Assembly (NCBI RefSeq): GCF_028476545.1
Contig: NW_026732548.1
Span: 62,501-126,500, forward strand
Reading direction: 5' to 3'
DNA: 64,000 nucleotides
From: Physella acuta
Taxonomy: Eukaryota > Mollusca > Gastropoda > Physidae
This document shows, one piece after another, positions 11,666 to 22,000 of this stretch. A model generated the notes under the pieces. That model did no database searches. It saw only the letters and a program-made list of their open reading frames with translations, and was not told the DNA's origin. Positions within the stretch are counted from its first letter, which is position 1, and each line of letters starts with the position of its first letter. The translations under genes were made by a program, and so were the position numbers.

Positions 11666-11828
11666 GTCATGGGAGAGGAAATTCAAGCAGTTCACCATCG
11701 TTATCTATTCTTGTTATGCCCAGACACATGCGGCAGATGAAGTAGAGTTTAACAGAGTAGGTTAAGATGTTTTTTTGCTGTGTGTTTTGTGCCTATAACT
11801 ATTTATGTATATTTGGTTTCATCCACAG

Positions 11829-11972
11829 AGGCACTGCGTTCATTCTCAAGCTGTCGTTTATTTATTCTGTTCATCATGCAACCTGTTATGTACGTGATTT
11901 GGTTTTTGGTTGGTGTTCTGTTGTCCTTTCTAATGGATAGACGGAAAAAGAAAACTGGCCGTAACAGAGCAT
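11829..11972 (+). CDS. Putative transmembrane exon, penultimate exon of a membrane protein gene
   Basis: The acceptor is TTTCATCCACAG and the donor GTAAGC. The exon holds two leading bases, 47 codons and one trailing base. It encodes a hydrophobic segment (FILFIMQPVMYVIWFLVGVL, continuing LSFLM) followed at once by DRRKKKTGRNRA, a classic stop-transfer pattern, so the tail would be cytoplasmic. The single trailing base fits the two leading bases of 14600-14706, giving one frame to a stop. Upstream exons are not visible among the minisatellites to the left. The family is not recognised; support is from splice signals, hydropathy and phase. Confidence 0.5.
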
Positions 11973-12013
11973 GTAAGCAAATGTTTGTACATCCTTGCAC
12001 GTTGTATTACAGA

Positions 12014-12138
12014 CAGGGCGTAGGCAAGGGGAGGGGGGTTGGGGGGAGGGGGTTAAACCCCTCCCATGGACCACTACCCTATATATGATTTTATACATAA
12101 GGAAAATGTTTGAACCACACTTTCTGGCTGCGCCACTG
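12014..12138. mobile_element. Short hAT-type MITE, CAGTGGCGTAGC family
   Basis: Ends CAGGGCGTAGGCAAGG and GGCTGCGCCACTG are inverted copies. Flanks ATTACAGA (12006-12013) and ATTACAGC (12139-12146) match at 7 of 8 bases. Confidence 0.75.
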
Positions 12139-12146
12139 ATTACAGC

Positions 12147-12984
12147 CCATGCATATAGTAAAGTAGCAAAGTGTAGCGTGAATTAGCGTTGGTTTACAAA
12201 GGCTTGTGTGATGTTTCCGGTACCCGGAGCGAACTATCAACTTGCTTCCCCCCCCCCCCCCTCTCCCTTCCCCCAATTTATAAACAATTCTTTCCGTTTG
12301 CTCAAAGCCCCCTTTCCCCCTTCTACCCCGCTCGTTTTAGGAAGGTCGTGGGAGTTTGTTACCAGTCACTGTTCCTTAAGTTTTTTTTTAGTTTGGTGGC
12401 ACACGATTGATATAGAAAACTTCAATTTTTAAAGCTAAGTAAGAGTATATTTTCCAACTTCGAATGTGTACACTCCCGTAAAGCAGTTCTTAATCTTAAT
12501 TTTTTTCTAACCTGTTTTGTGACCCCTAGGGTCTGCACCAGGGGTGGGGTGGGGGTGGGGTTGCCATCCCAACCGCCCTTCCCTAGCTACGCCTCTAGTA
12601 AGTTATTTCCTAGCCTAACCTATATATTTTGGTTCTATCTTCTAGCTAAGTTTCAAACGAATAGGTCTGTTAGAAATCTAAACACGTATACTGATTCGAT
12701 TTATTTTTGAGGATTATAACAAAAGGAAGGTAGACGCGCACATTCTGGCTAAATACAATAAAAATTCAAATTGTTTTTAATTTTTTTTCAATAATTTGTA
12801 TAGACCATATAGCCGACCTCAGTTTCTCTAGTTAGATCTTTGTAATTTTAAATCTAAGCAACGTTCGTCGCCGATGCAGTTTCGTCTCTTCTGTATTTCT
12901 GTATTTAGCTTTATTCTGTTTTTATGTGTCTTTCTGAAATAGAAACGGGGGAATAAGACTTAATGAAACAAACTAGATGCTTTC
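12147..12984. other. No gene seen
   Basis: Low-complexity C- and G-tracts and AT-rich sequence. A CTACGCCTCTAG remnant at about 12586 resembles one end of the CAGTGGCGTAGC family. Confidence 0.5.
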
Positions 12985-13200
12985 AAAGGGACGGCGTGAC
13001 CTAGCGGTAGAGAGTCTCGCGTTCGAATCCGGGTTCAAATCAGTAGAACGTCTCTGAGTCAACCCAGTTCTGAAGGGTACCTAACATACGTTCGTGAAAC
13101 AAAGGCGGCTGGGCATAGTGCTGACCACACCTATCCCGAGGTCTTTGAATCAGATAAACTCTACCTCATGTCCACATGTGTCTTGAGGATTAACCAGATT
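12985..13200 (+). mobile_element. tRNA-derived SINE, best-preserved copy
   Basis: A-box-like TGACCTAGCGGTAGAG and B-box GCGTTCGAATCC are spaced as in a tRNA. The body follows with CAGTAGAACGTCTCTGAGTC, GGGTACCTAACATACG and GGCGGCTGGGCATAGTGC. It lies inside the 2.6-kb intron of the putative membrane protein gene. Confidence 0.85.
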
Positions 13201-13980
13201 AAGAAGAGAATTTTTATAATTTAAAATGCTGCTATAATTTTAAATTACATGTTTTTATTTTAAAGACCAACACACTTGTATTGTTTACTATGATTTATTT
13301 TATCACTATTTAAGACCCCATTTGCGCCATTATAGTTCTTCACATAAGCGTGTTGCGAGGTCCTCAGTGCCTATTTAGTGTTTGTTTTATTTAATAGTGT
13401 TATAAATTTTATTTATCCCTTTGAAATAAAAACAAGGTTGAAAATATTAGATAATTTTATAATTTTAAAGTTTGCTATAATAATAAATCGGGTTTTACTT
13501 TTAATTTGTTATTTAAAAGCCCAACAGAGCTGCATTGTTTTCTAATTATGTATTTTATCACAACTATTGGTCAGCAGCAAAAGAAAATTAAAAATATTTA
13601 ATAAAGTAAATTTAATTGGGTTAGATTTACAATACGTTACAGTTGGATTATTTTAATTCTTAAAGCAGAGTTAGGTCAGTTTAAATGGGTATGGTACTAA
13701 GTTTAGATTGAGATTGGTTAAGTGTTTTTACATTTCGAAAGGATTACAAATATTCTTAGCTAATAATGTTCCGTAAAGTATGTAAGGAATTATTTTTATT
13801 TCTAACAAGTAGGTCTTTACTATTTTGTGTATTTTGCAATATGCGTTAGCTATTTACGTAAATGTGGGTATTAGTTTAGGTTACGGTAGATTAGCTTAAG
13901 CGCTGGATTAAGTGTTAGAGTAGATCAAACAAACTATTAGTAAAGTGATATAAATTAATTAACGCATTTAGCTTAGGTTA
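13201..13980. other. AT-rich intronic sequence, no gene seen
   Basis: AT-rich sequence with no open frame, tandem array or recognised element. Confidence 0.5.
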
Positions 13981-14152
13981 AATGAAAAGTTTGCATTTGG
14001 TGATTTGTATCAGCTGTGTGAGGTGCGTGACAGGACAGTGGGATAAGAACGGTTCTAAGGTTAACCTTAATAATCTGTTACTTACTCGCGGTTTCTCTAC
14101 CCCCCCCTCCAAGTACATGCATATGCTCACGAACGTGTATGCGTATACCTGG

Positions 14153-14503
14153 ACGTGTACGTGTACGTGTACGTGTACGTGTACGTGTACGTGTACGTGT
14201 ACGTGTACGTGTACGTGTACGTGTACGTGTACGTGTACGTGTACGTGTACGTGTACGTGTACGTGTACGTGTACGTGTACGTGTACGTGTACGTGTACGT
14301 GTACGGAGACGCAGACGCAGACGCAGACGCAGACGTAGACGTAGACGTAGACGTAGACGTAGACGTAGACGTAGACGTAGACGTAGACGTAGACGTAGAC
14401 GTAGACGTAGACGTAGACGTAGACCTAGACCTAGACGTAGACCTAGACGTAGACCTAGACGTAGACCTAGACGTAGACGTAAACACAGACACAGACACAG
14501 ACA
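14153..14503. repeat. Stepwise hexanucleotide array (GTGTAC, GCAGAC, GTAGAC, CTAGAC, ACAGAC)
   Basis: About 25 GTGTAC units are followed by four GCAGAC, about 19 GTAGAC, an alternation of CTAGAC with GTAGAC, and a few ACAGAC. The 6-bp phase holds through the changes, so each block derives from its neighbour by substitution and expansion. With a period divisible by three, several frames stay open on both strands; these are not genes. Confidence 0.95.
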
Positions 14504-14599
14504 TCAAAGACAGACAATATATATATAATTTACATATATATAAATATATCATTTACAATTACATTACAATATATAACTCCACCCTTTTTTCTTTGCCAG

Positions 14600-14706
14600 T
14601 TAGGGGTTTCATGAGACGTCTGGGGCTTGTACCTAATCAGCCCCCTGTCCCACCACAGCCCGTACGTCGTAGATCTTTTCAGCGACAGCTGTTTGTTAAT
14701 GGTTAA
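14600..14706 (+). CDS. Terminal exon of the putative membrane protein
   Basis: The acceptor TTTTTTCTTTGCCAG is strong. Joined to 11829-11972 it reads FRGFMRRLGLVPNQPPVPPQ, then PVRRRSFQRQLFVNG and a stop. It is a basic tail with a proline-rich core (PNQPPVPPQP) that could bind SH3-type domains; that is inference from composition only. The phase match with the transmembrane exon and the strong acceptor are the main evidence. The 2.6-kb intron between them holds a SINE and the hexanucleotide array. Confidence 0.5.
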
Positions 14707-15097
14707 CTTGTAACCATGAAACTGTTTTTAAAAAACCCTGACAGTTTTGATAAGTAGTTTTCTTTATTTGCACTGTGGGTTATTTGTTATATAAGTTAGC
14801 CTATTTGGTGTAAAAATAGTTCAAATAATTCAGCATGTTTTTATTATAGTGTTTTGTTATTTTAAAATATTTTTAAATCATAGGCTAATACATGATTAAT
14901 TTTTTTTATATACTAACGTACTGGATCCTGTATTTTCGAGGAACTTTGACTGTGGTATATTAATATTCATATTTTTCTTCCATTATTCAAACTAATCAAT
15001 TTTTTTACAAATTAGTTATTTTCTTTTAGAAGATGTTCTATTAAAAAAAGAGTTTATATATTTTGACCACAGTGTTTTCAGCTTTATTCTTTATTTG

Positions 15098-15588
15098 TCA
15101 GTTGTTGTTTTTATCACTGGTGTAAAACAAGGAAGACAGCAGGAACGAGAAAAGTTCCATCTTAGCAAGGGATTCCCCAAGACAAATTCTGCGACCAATA
15201 GAAAACGGCATGAGCTCTTCTCTCTTCACCAAATTTCCTTGCTCGTCTGGAAATCTCTCAGGATATAAATTCCCAAGATCTCCCCAGAATGAAGTCGAGG
15301 TCAGTGTTTCTTCCAGACTTTTTTCTATGGAGGGGGGGGGGCACTTGCTATTTTCGGGGGGGGGGGTCAACATTTTCCGGGGGGGGGGGGGGGGCAATGG
15401 TAAAAGTATATATTTTCTATATAAATCTATATTAAGCCCCCCCCCCCCACCCCCCCGAAGAGATGTCTGGAAGAAGCTTTGGTCAAGATTATCTGGGTTC
15501 CTTATGAAATATTAAAGGCCACGAGAACTGTGCCTTTGCTACACAAATGTGGGACAGGGCTAGCCATTTCCTGAGTCTCCACAGTGTT
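15098..15588 (-). pseudogene. Cytochrome P450 pseudo-exon (CYP2-like heme-binding region), split by a MITE
   Basis: Read on the - strand from 15588: [28 protein letters not shown], stop, GTQIILTS, then past the inserted [42 protein letters not shown] and [13 protein letters not shown] and the heme-ligand motif [10 protein letters not shown] (F-x-x-G-x-R-x-C-x-G) are hallmarks of microsomal P450s, which bind heme through that Cys. After [11 protein letters not shown] the homology ends and a stop follows, so the C-terminal segment is missing. Taking away the MITE and one copy of its target duplication leaves a continuous frame at that point, but the in-frame stop before GTQ still marks it as dead. 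A CACTAG acceptor may start the exon. The neighbouring 23-25-bp array begins right beyond it. Confidence 0.85.
15302..15481. mobile_element. MITE inserted in the P450 pseudo-exon
   Basis: Ends CAGTGTTTCTTCCAGAC and GTCTGGAAGAAGCTTTG are inverted repeats. Flanks GTCGAGGT (15294-15301) and GTCAAGAT (15482-15489) match at 6 of 8 bases, an aged target duplication. Confidence 0.8.
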
Positions 15589-15593
15589 CTAGT

Positions 15594-18376
15594 GATTTAG
15601 CTAGCCTACTGAAAGTGATACAGCTAGCCTACTGAAAGTGATACAGCTAGCCTACTGAAAGTGATTAAGCTAGCCTACTGAAAGTTATTTTAGCTAGCCT
15701 ACTGAAAGTGATTTAGCTAGCCTACTGAAAGTGATTAAGCTAGCCTACTGAAAGTTATTTTAGCTAGCCTACTGAAAATGATTAAGCTAGCCTACTGAAA
15801 GTTATTTTAGCTAGCCTACTGAAAGTGATTAAGCTAGCCTACTGAAAGTTATTTTAGCTAGCCTAATGAAAGTGATTTAGCTAGCCTACTGAAAGTTATT
15901 TTAGCTAGCCTACTGAAAGTGATTTTAGCTAGCCTACTGAAAGTGATTTAGCTAGCCAACTGAAAGTTATTTTAGCTAGCCTACTGAAAGTTATTTTAGC
16001 TAGCCTACTGAAAGTTATTTTAGCTAGCCTACTGAAAGTTATTTTAGCTAGTCTACTGAAAGTTATTTTAGCTAGCCTACTGAAAGTTATTTTAGCTAGC
16101 CTACTGAAAGTGAATTAGCTAGGAAACTGAAAGTGAATTAGCTAGGAAACTGAAAGTGAATTAGCTAGGAAACTAAATGTTATTTTAGCTAGCCTACTGA
16201 AAGTTATTTTAGCTAGACTACTGAAAGTTATTTTAGCTAGCCTACTGAAAGTGATACAGCTAGCTTACTGAATGTGATTTAGCTAGCCTACTGAAAGTGA
16301 TTAAGCTAGCCTACTGAAAGTTATTTTAGCTAGCCAACTGAAAGTTATTTTAGCTAGCCTACTGAAAGTTATTTTAGCTAGACTACTGAAAGTTATTTTA
16401 GCTAGTGCACTGAAAGTTATTTTAGCTAGCCAACTGAAAGTTATTTTAGCTAGCCTACTGAAAGTTATTTTAGCTAGACTACTGAAAGTTATTTTAGCTA
16501 GCCTACTGAAAGTTATTTAGCTAGCCTACTGAAAGTGATTTAGCTAGCCTACTGAAAGTGATTTAGCTAGCCTACTGAAAGTTATTTTAGCTAGCTTACT
16601 GAAAGTGATTAAGCTAGCCTACTGAAAGTGATTTTAGCTAGCCTACTGAAAGTAATTTAGCAAGCCTACTGAAAGTTTTTTTAGCTAGCCTACTGAAAGT
16701 GATTTAGCTAGCCTACTGAAAGTGATTTAGCTAGCCTACTGAAAGTTATTTTAGCTAGCCTACTGAAAGTTATTTTAGCTAGACTACTGAAAGTTATTTT
16801 AGCTAGCCTACTGAAAGTTATTTAACTAGCCTACTGAAAGTGATTTAGCTAGCCTACTGAAAGTGATTTAGCTAGCCTACTGAAAGTTATTTTAGCTAGC
16901 CTACTGAAAGTGATTAAGCTAGCCTACTGAAAGTGATTTTAGCTAGCCTACTGAAAGTAATTTAGCAAGCCTACTGAAAGTTATTTTAGCTAGCCTACTG
17001 AAAGTGATTTAGCTAGCCTACTGAAAGTGATTAAGCTAGCCTACTGAAAGTTATTTTAGCTAGCCTACTGAAAGTGATTAAGCTAGCCTACTGAAAGTTA
17101 TTTTAGCTAGCCTACTGAAAGTGATTAAGCTAGCCTACTGAAAGTTATTTTAGCTAGCCTACTGAAAGTGATTTAGCTAGCCTACTGAAAGTTATTTTAG
17201 CTAGCCTACTGAAAGTTATTTTAGCTAGCCTACTGAAAGTTATTTTAGCTAGCCTACTGAAAGTTATTTTAGCTAGTCTACTGAAAGTTATTTTAGCTAG
17301 CCTACTGAAAGTTATTTTAGCTAGCCTACTGAAAGTGATTTAGCTAGCCTACTGAAAGTGATTAAGCTAGCCTACTGAAAGTTATTTTAGCTAGCCTACT
17401 GAAAGTTAATTAGCATGGAAACTGAAAGTGAATTAGCTAGGAAACTAAAAGTTATTTTAGCTAGCCTACTGAAAGTTATTTTAGCTAGACTACTGAAAGT
17501 TATTTTAGCTAGCCTACTGAAAGTGATACAGCTAGCTTACTGAATGTGATTTAGCTAGCCTACTGAAAGTGATTAAGCTAGCCTACTGAAAGTTATTTTA
17601 GCTAGCCAACTGAAAGTTATTTTAGCTAGCCTACTGAAAGTTATTTTATCTAGACTACTGAAAGTTATTTTAGCTAGCCCACTGAAAGTTATTTTAGCTA
17701 GCCAACTGAAAGTTATTTTAGCTAGCCTACTGAAAGTTATTTTAGCTAGACTACTGAAAGTTATTTTAGCTAGCCTACTGAAAGTTATTTAGCTAGCCTA
17801 CTGAAAGTGATTTAGCTAGCCTACTGAAAGTGATTTAGCTAGCCTACTGAAAGTTATTTTAGCTAGCCTACTGAAAGTGATTAAGCTAGCCTACTGAAAG
17901 TGATTTTAGCTAGCCTACTGAAAGTAATTTAGCAAGCCTACTAAAAGTTATTTTAGCTAGCCTACTGAAAGTGATTTAGCTAGCCTACTGAAAGTGATTT
18001 AGCTAGCCTACTGAAAGTGATTTTAGCTAGCCTACTGAAAGTGATTTAGCTAGCCTACTGAAAGTTATTTTAGCTAGCCTACTGAAAGTGATTAAGCTAG
18101 CCTACTGAAAGTGATTTTAGCTAGCCTACTGAAAGTAATTTAGCAAGCCTACTGAAAGTTATTTTAGCTAGCCTACTGAAAGTGATTTAGCTAGCCTACT
18201 GAAAGTGATTTAGCTAGCCTACTGAAAGTGATTTTAGCTAGCCTACTGAAAGTGATTTAGCTAGCCTACTGAAAGTGATTTAGCTAGCCTACTGAAAGTG
18301 ATTTAGCTAGCCTACTGAAAGTGATTTAGCTAGCCTACTGAAAGTGATTTAGCTAGCCTACTGAAAGTGATTTAGC
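15594..18376. repeat. 23-25-bp minisatellite (CTAGCCTACTGAAAGTTATT)
   Basis: About 115 units alternate between endings GTGATTTAG, GTGATTAAG and GTTATTTTAG. A rare variant run (GTGATACAGCTAGCTTACTG) near 16251 recurs at 17523, so a block of about 1.27 kb was duplicated as a whole. On the - strand each unit contains CTTTCAG, resembling a 3' splice site, and the array adjoins the acceptor side of the P450 pseudo-exon. Confidence 0.95.
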
Positions 18377-18659
18377 TAAAATTATCTTTAAAATTGATCT
18401 TAATACCTAATTTTAGCGAAGTTTTAAGATTTTGGAAAGATCTTATTTTTTTAAAGCAAAATTTTAATTGTGTGGGGTGTGGTTTAAGGTTTAAGTGATT
18501 TTAAAATGATCTTATTTTAGTGTTACTTATGAGGGTGGGTTGGAACATTTTAGGGAAAGAAGATGGACATCAAATTTGGACGACATGTATATGATGTATG
18601 TCTTTGTCTACTTCTACGTCATATAAATTATATCACTATATATATAATAACTACAGCCC

Positions 18660-18805
18660 TTTTTGTATAAATCAGATGGATAAATAAGTCAGGTTGTATA
18701 AATCAGGTTGTATAAATCAGATTGTATAAATCAGGTTGTATAAATCAGGTTGTATAAATCAGCCAGGTTGTAAAAATAAGTCAGGTTGTATAAATACGTC
18801 AGGTT
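18660..18805. repeat. Short array of GTATAAATCAGGTT units
   Basis: About eight imperfect copies of a 13-18-bp unit precede family Q copy 2. Confidence 0.8.
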
Positions 18806-19222
18806 GTTGTTTTATTTTCTGCTTATCAGCAATTCATAATTTGTGAATCCAACACTACACCCTCCAGCCCCCCCCCCCCCTCTCTTCCTCTATATCGCTA
18901 CCATCCCCCATCCCCCACCCCCTTACATGGTCTGGTGAGCTGTGGTTCACGCTGTTTACATTTTACAATCATAGAGACGGGTTTGGTGACGGCTATTAGG
19001 GGCAGATAATTTAGTTTAAAACGATTTTAAACTTAGAGGAGGTAACTAAGAGAAGGCTGCTTTCACGTGGGGGGGGGGGGGGGAGGAGGGGGGTTTAGTG
19101 TTTTTAAGCAAATATTTTCAGTGGTAGCATTGGTACTGTCGAATTCACAAATTATGAATTACTGAAAAGTAGAAAATAAAACAACTAAATAGCGGCGTAT
19201 GATACGCAGCGGGTCGGCTCGT
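18805..19222 (-). repeat. Interspersed family Q, copy 2, with inverted ends
   Basis: The left end GTTGTTTTATTTTCTGCTTA and TCAGCAATTCATAATTTGTG appears as its reverse complement near 19145-19190, so this copy is bounded by about 45-bp inverted repeats. The internal GTGAGCTGTGGTTCACGC and AGGGGCAGATAATTTAG are shared with the other copies in opposite orientation. Confidence 0.65.
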
Positions 19223-19297
19223 TATTATTATTAGTAATAGTAGTAGTTGTAGTAGTAGTAGTAGTAGTAGTAGATGTAGTAGTAGTAGTAGTAGTAA

Positions 19298-19351
<54 letters not shown>
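19223..19351. repeat. (TAG)n/(TTA)n trinucleotide tract
   Basis: About 40 GTA/TAG triplets with a few substitutions. The same kind of tract occupies the matching place in the copy at 33095-33305. Confidence 0.9.
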
Positions 19352-19352
<1 letters not shown>

Positions 19353-19430
19353 CAAACAAGATTTAATACACACTTTAAAGCTAGAAGATAAAATAATTTG
19401 TCTTAAGTTATAAAAGAAGCACACCAGACA
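19352..19430 (+). repeat. Left part of a dispersed unit also present at 33.3-33.9 kb
   Basis: GAAGATAAAATAATTTGTCT and AAGTTATAAAAGAAGCACAC match 33346-33391. The unit is interrupted here by the Helitron at 19431 and resumes at 21089. Confidence 0.7.
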
Positions 19431-21088
19431 TCTATATATGTAAAGTAAAGTGGTCAGGTGCCCGATAGGGCACTTCCCGACGCCGCAGGTGCGTCAAATT
19501 TGGCACGATGGTGCCTGGGGCAATAGAACACGAGGGCCGGCGACGGTTAGTCGAAAAGTCCACGGATAGGGGGTCAAAACTGACCTCGACTGACCGGCGC
19601 CTAATATGAGCTATATTACGAAAAAAACTTTTGCCTTGAAATTTTGTGAGGTGGTAGGAGAACGACTTGGGGTGTCACAAAAAACTCGCTATGTCCGGGA
19701 AAAATCGGGAAACGGGTCAAAACTGACAAGTCGTATTTCCCTATATAATCTTTGTATTTTATGGGAAAAACACAGGGTCATTTCAACGCAGATTTTAGGA
19801 TACTTAAACTCAGTATATCCGGCTAATTTTTTGCATGCTCCTAGGTAAATGGCTTGACCATTAGGGAAAACTGTCGGTTTGACTCAAAGCCTTCGACGAG
19901 GGCTAAAACGTTACCGTGACTGAAAATCTCCTTATTTGAGCTATATAACGAAAGAATTTCTTGCCGAACGACTCCCCTTGATATTTTGTGAAGTGGTAGG
20001 AGAACACCTAGGGGTGTCACAAAAAACTTGCCATGTCCGGGAAAAATCTGGAAATGGGTCAAAACTGACCAGTCGTATTTCCCTAAAAAAATCTTTGTAT
20101 TTTATGGGAAAAACAGGGTAATTTCAACATAAATTTTAGGATACTCAACCTCTATTTATCTGGCCATTTTTTTTGCATGCACCTCTATAGATGACTAGGC
20201 CGTATGGAAAAACTGTTGGTCAGACTCAAAGCACTCGACGAGGGCTAAAAAGTGACCGCGAGTGAAATTCTCAATATATAAGATATCTATAAATAAATTG
20301 AAGAACGATCTCCCTAATATTTTGTGAGGTCGTAGACCGACCCCCGGAGGATAACAAAAAAAAATATTCCTGTCGAAAAAAACCCTTAGGGTCGTTAGAT
20401 TTGTCCACATGACGTATTTTCTTATAAACAATTGTTTGTGAAAAAGTAAACAAAGACATACTTTATTCGTTCAATTTTCAAGGGAAGTAACTTTTTAAAA
20501 ATAATTATTTTTCAAACAATTGTATACTACAGGGGTCGGCAACCTTCTGAAGCGGAAGAGCCAAAAGTTACAATTTTCAAAATTTCCCTGGTTTTAAAGA
20601 GCCACTAACATTTTTTTATTTCAAATATTTTTTTTTATTAAGATTATTAGTATTTGTTCAAGGAGCTGGAGAGCCACATCTTGATATCAAAAGAGCCGCA
20701 TGCGGCTCGCGAGCCGCAGGTTGCCGACCCCTGGTATACTATTTTAAACATAAACAGAAAATGACAAAGTATAGCATTTGTATCAGTAAAAAAATAAGTT
20801 GTTAATTAAGGAACGTATCCTAATTTTAAAAGTCAATGTAATATAAATTATGAGATATACTGTTCATGGAACCTCAGTAGTTCTAATTTATTTTTAATCA
20901 TAGATTGCGAACTTATCATTATTTTCTCTGAAAACGGACTTTAAACAACAAACAACAACAACATTTCTATAAAATCAGCATTACTGTTTAAATTTAAGCA
21001 CTCCACACCTCAGCCGTCACTAAATAATTAAGTTTTCAAATTCTCAACTGTTATTGAAAACCTAAGCGAAGCTAGACATTATGCCTAG
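19431..21088 (+). mobile_element. Non-autonomous Helitron with empty-site evidence
   Basis: The insertion starts TCTATATATGTAAAG and ends CCTAAGCGAAGC, then GCCTAG, between host A and T (CCAGACA / TTTCAAATATA). The paralogous unit at 33375-33410 reads CCAGACATTTTCATTTGTC with nothing inserted. A 5'-TC start, CTAG end, A/T target without duplication and a GCGAAGC hairpin-like motif before the end are Helitron hallmarks. Inside are three diverged repeats of about 330 bp carrying TGTCCGGGAAAAATC and GGGTCAAAACTGAC. No Rep/helicase is seen, so it is non-autonomous. A hAT MITE is nested at 20530. Confidence 0.85.
20530..20733. mobile_element. hAT MITE nested in the Helitron
   Basis: Terminal inverted repeats CAGGGGTCGGCAACC and GGTTGCCGACCCCTG are perfect. 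Exact 8-bp duplications GTATACTA flank it (20522-20529 and 20734-20741). At 204 bp it is too short for transposase. A sister copy is at 54557-54761. Confidence 0.95.
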
Positions 21089-21616
21089 TTTCAAATATAT
21101 TTGTCCGCACGATATTTATATCCTTGTATTTGCATCTTTAAGCAACAACAAAAGAATTAACCCAAGGGAAACAATTTACAACAAAATCGCTAAATTTATA
21201 TATGGAAATATATTTCAAATTTTTACTATTGATTATAATATTTTTTATATGTTTTTAAAATAAATTTTAGTTCACATTAGGATAATAAAAGTATTTATTT
21301 ATTGTGTTTAGTTTAAATATTTAGTTGCAGGTTTAAATAATACTAGAAACACATTAGCTTAATTTCAGGTGTATATTGTTTAGAATCTGTAACTTGTCTT
21401 TTAAAACTGTGCTGTGCTTTTGGTTTTTTGGAAAAATTTTGGATCCTTCAACTTAAAGGACAATTAACTAGTAACGTGATTAGGCAGGGAATAGTAAAGA
21501 ATATAGCAAACATAAAAAATGTACATAAGGCTATTCTTGTTTACGTCCCTGAACGCAAGGATTACCTCCCCGAAAAACACCGAACGCCTCTACAGTCAGT
21601 AGTCTCCCGTCCGTGA
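21089..21616 (+). repeat. Continuation of the dispersed unit shared with 33.39-33.92 kb
   Basis: Shared blocks include GCAACAACAAAAGAATTAAC, TTGCAGGTTTAAATAATACT, TTTTGGATCCTTCAACTT and CGCAAGGATTACCTCCCCGA, ending near CCGTGACGTAG. Short frames such as FWILQLKGQLTSN recur in both copies but are broken. Element class unknown. Confidence 0.65.
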
Positions 21617-22000
21617 CGTAGTACTGGCATTCTGGTGAGGACATGGTGAGGACACGGCGAGGACTTGGTGAGGACATGGTGAGGACATGGGGAGGACATG
21701 GTGAGGATATGGGGAGGACATGGTGAGGATATGGATAGGACATGGTGAGGACATGGTGAGGATATGGTGAGGACATGGCAAGGACATGGGGAGGACATGG
21801 TGAGGACATGGGGAGGACATGGTGAGGATATGGGGAGGACATGGGGAGGACATGGGGAGGACATGGTGAGGATATGGATAGGACATGGAAAGGACATGCA
21901 TAGGACATGAATAGGACATGGTGAGGACATGGCATGGACATGGGGAGGACACGGGGAGGACATGGGAAGGACATGGGAAGGACATGGGGAGGACATGGGA
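21617..22000. repeat. GGACATGGTGAG 12-bp minisatellite, locus 1
   Basis: About 30 units of GAGGACATGGTG/GAGGACATGGGG. The array starts right after TACTGGCATTCTG, which resembles TACTGGCGTCCTG at the start of M13 exon 15, beside the same kind of array at 35.09 kb. Confidence 0.92.

Noticed and set aside
1437-13200. tRNA genes at the A/B-box sequences
   Set aside because: The cloverleaf is incomplete and the box pairs are followed by a common SINE body in every copy.
14127-14706. Long open frames on both strands with VYVYVY, RVRVRV, DVDVDV or TYTYTY
   Set aside because: Products of a 6-bp tandem repeat; only the last part (14600-14706) has independent exon evidence.
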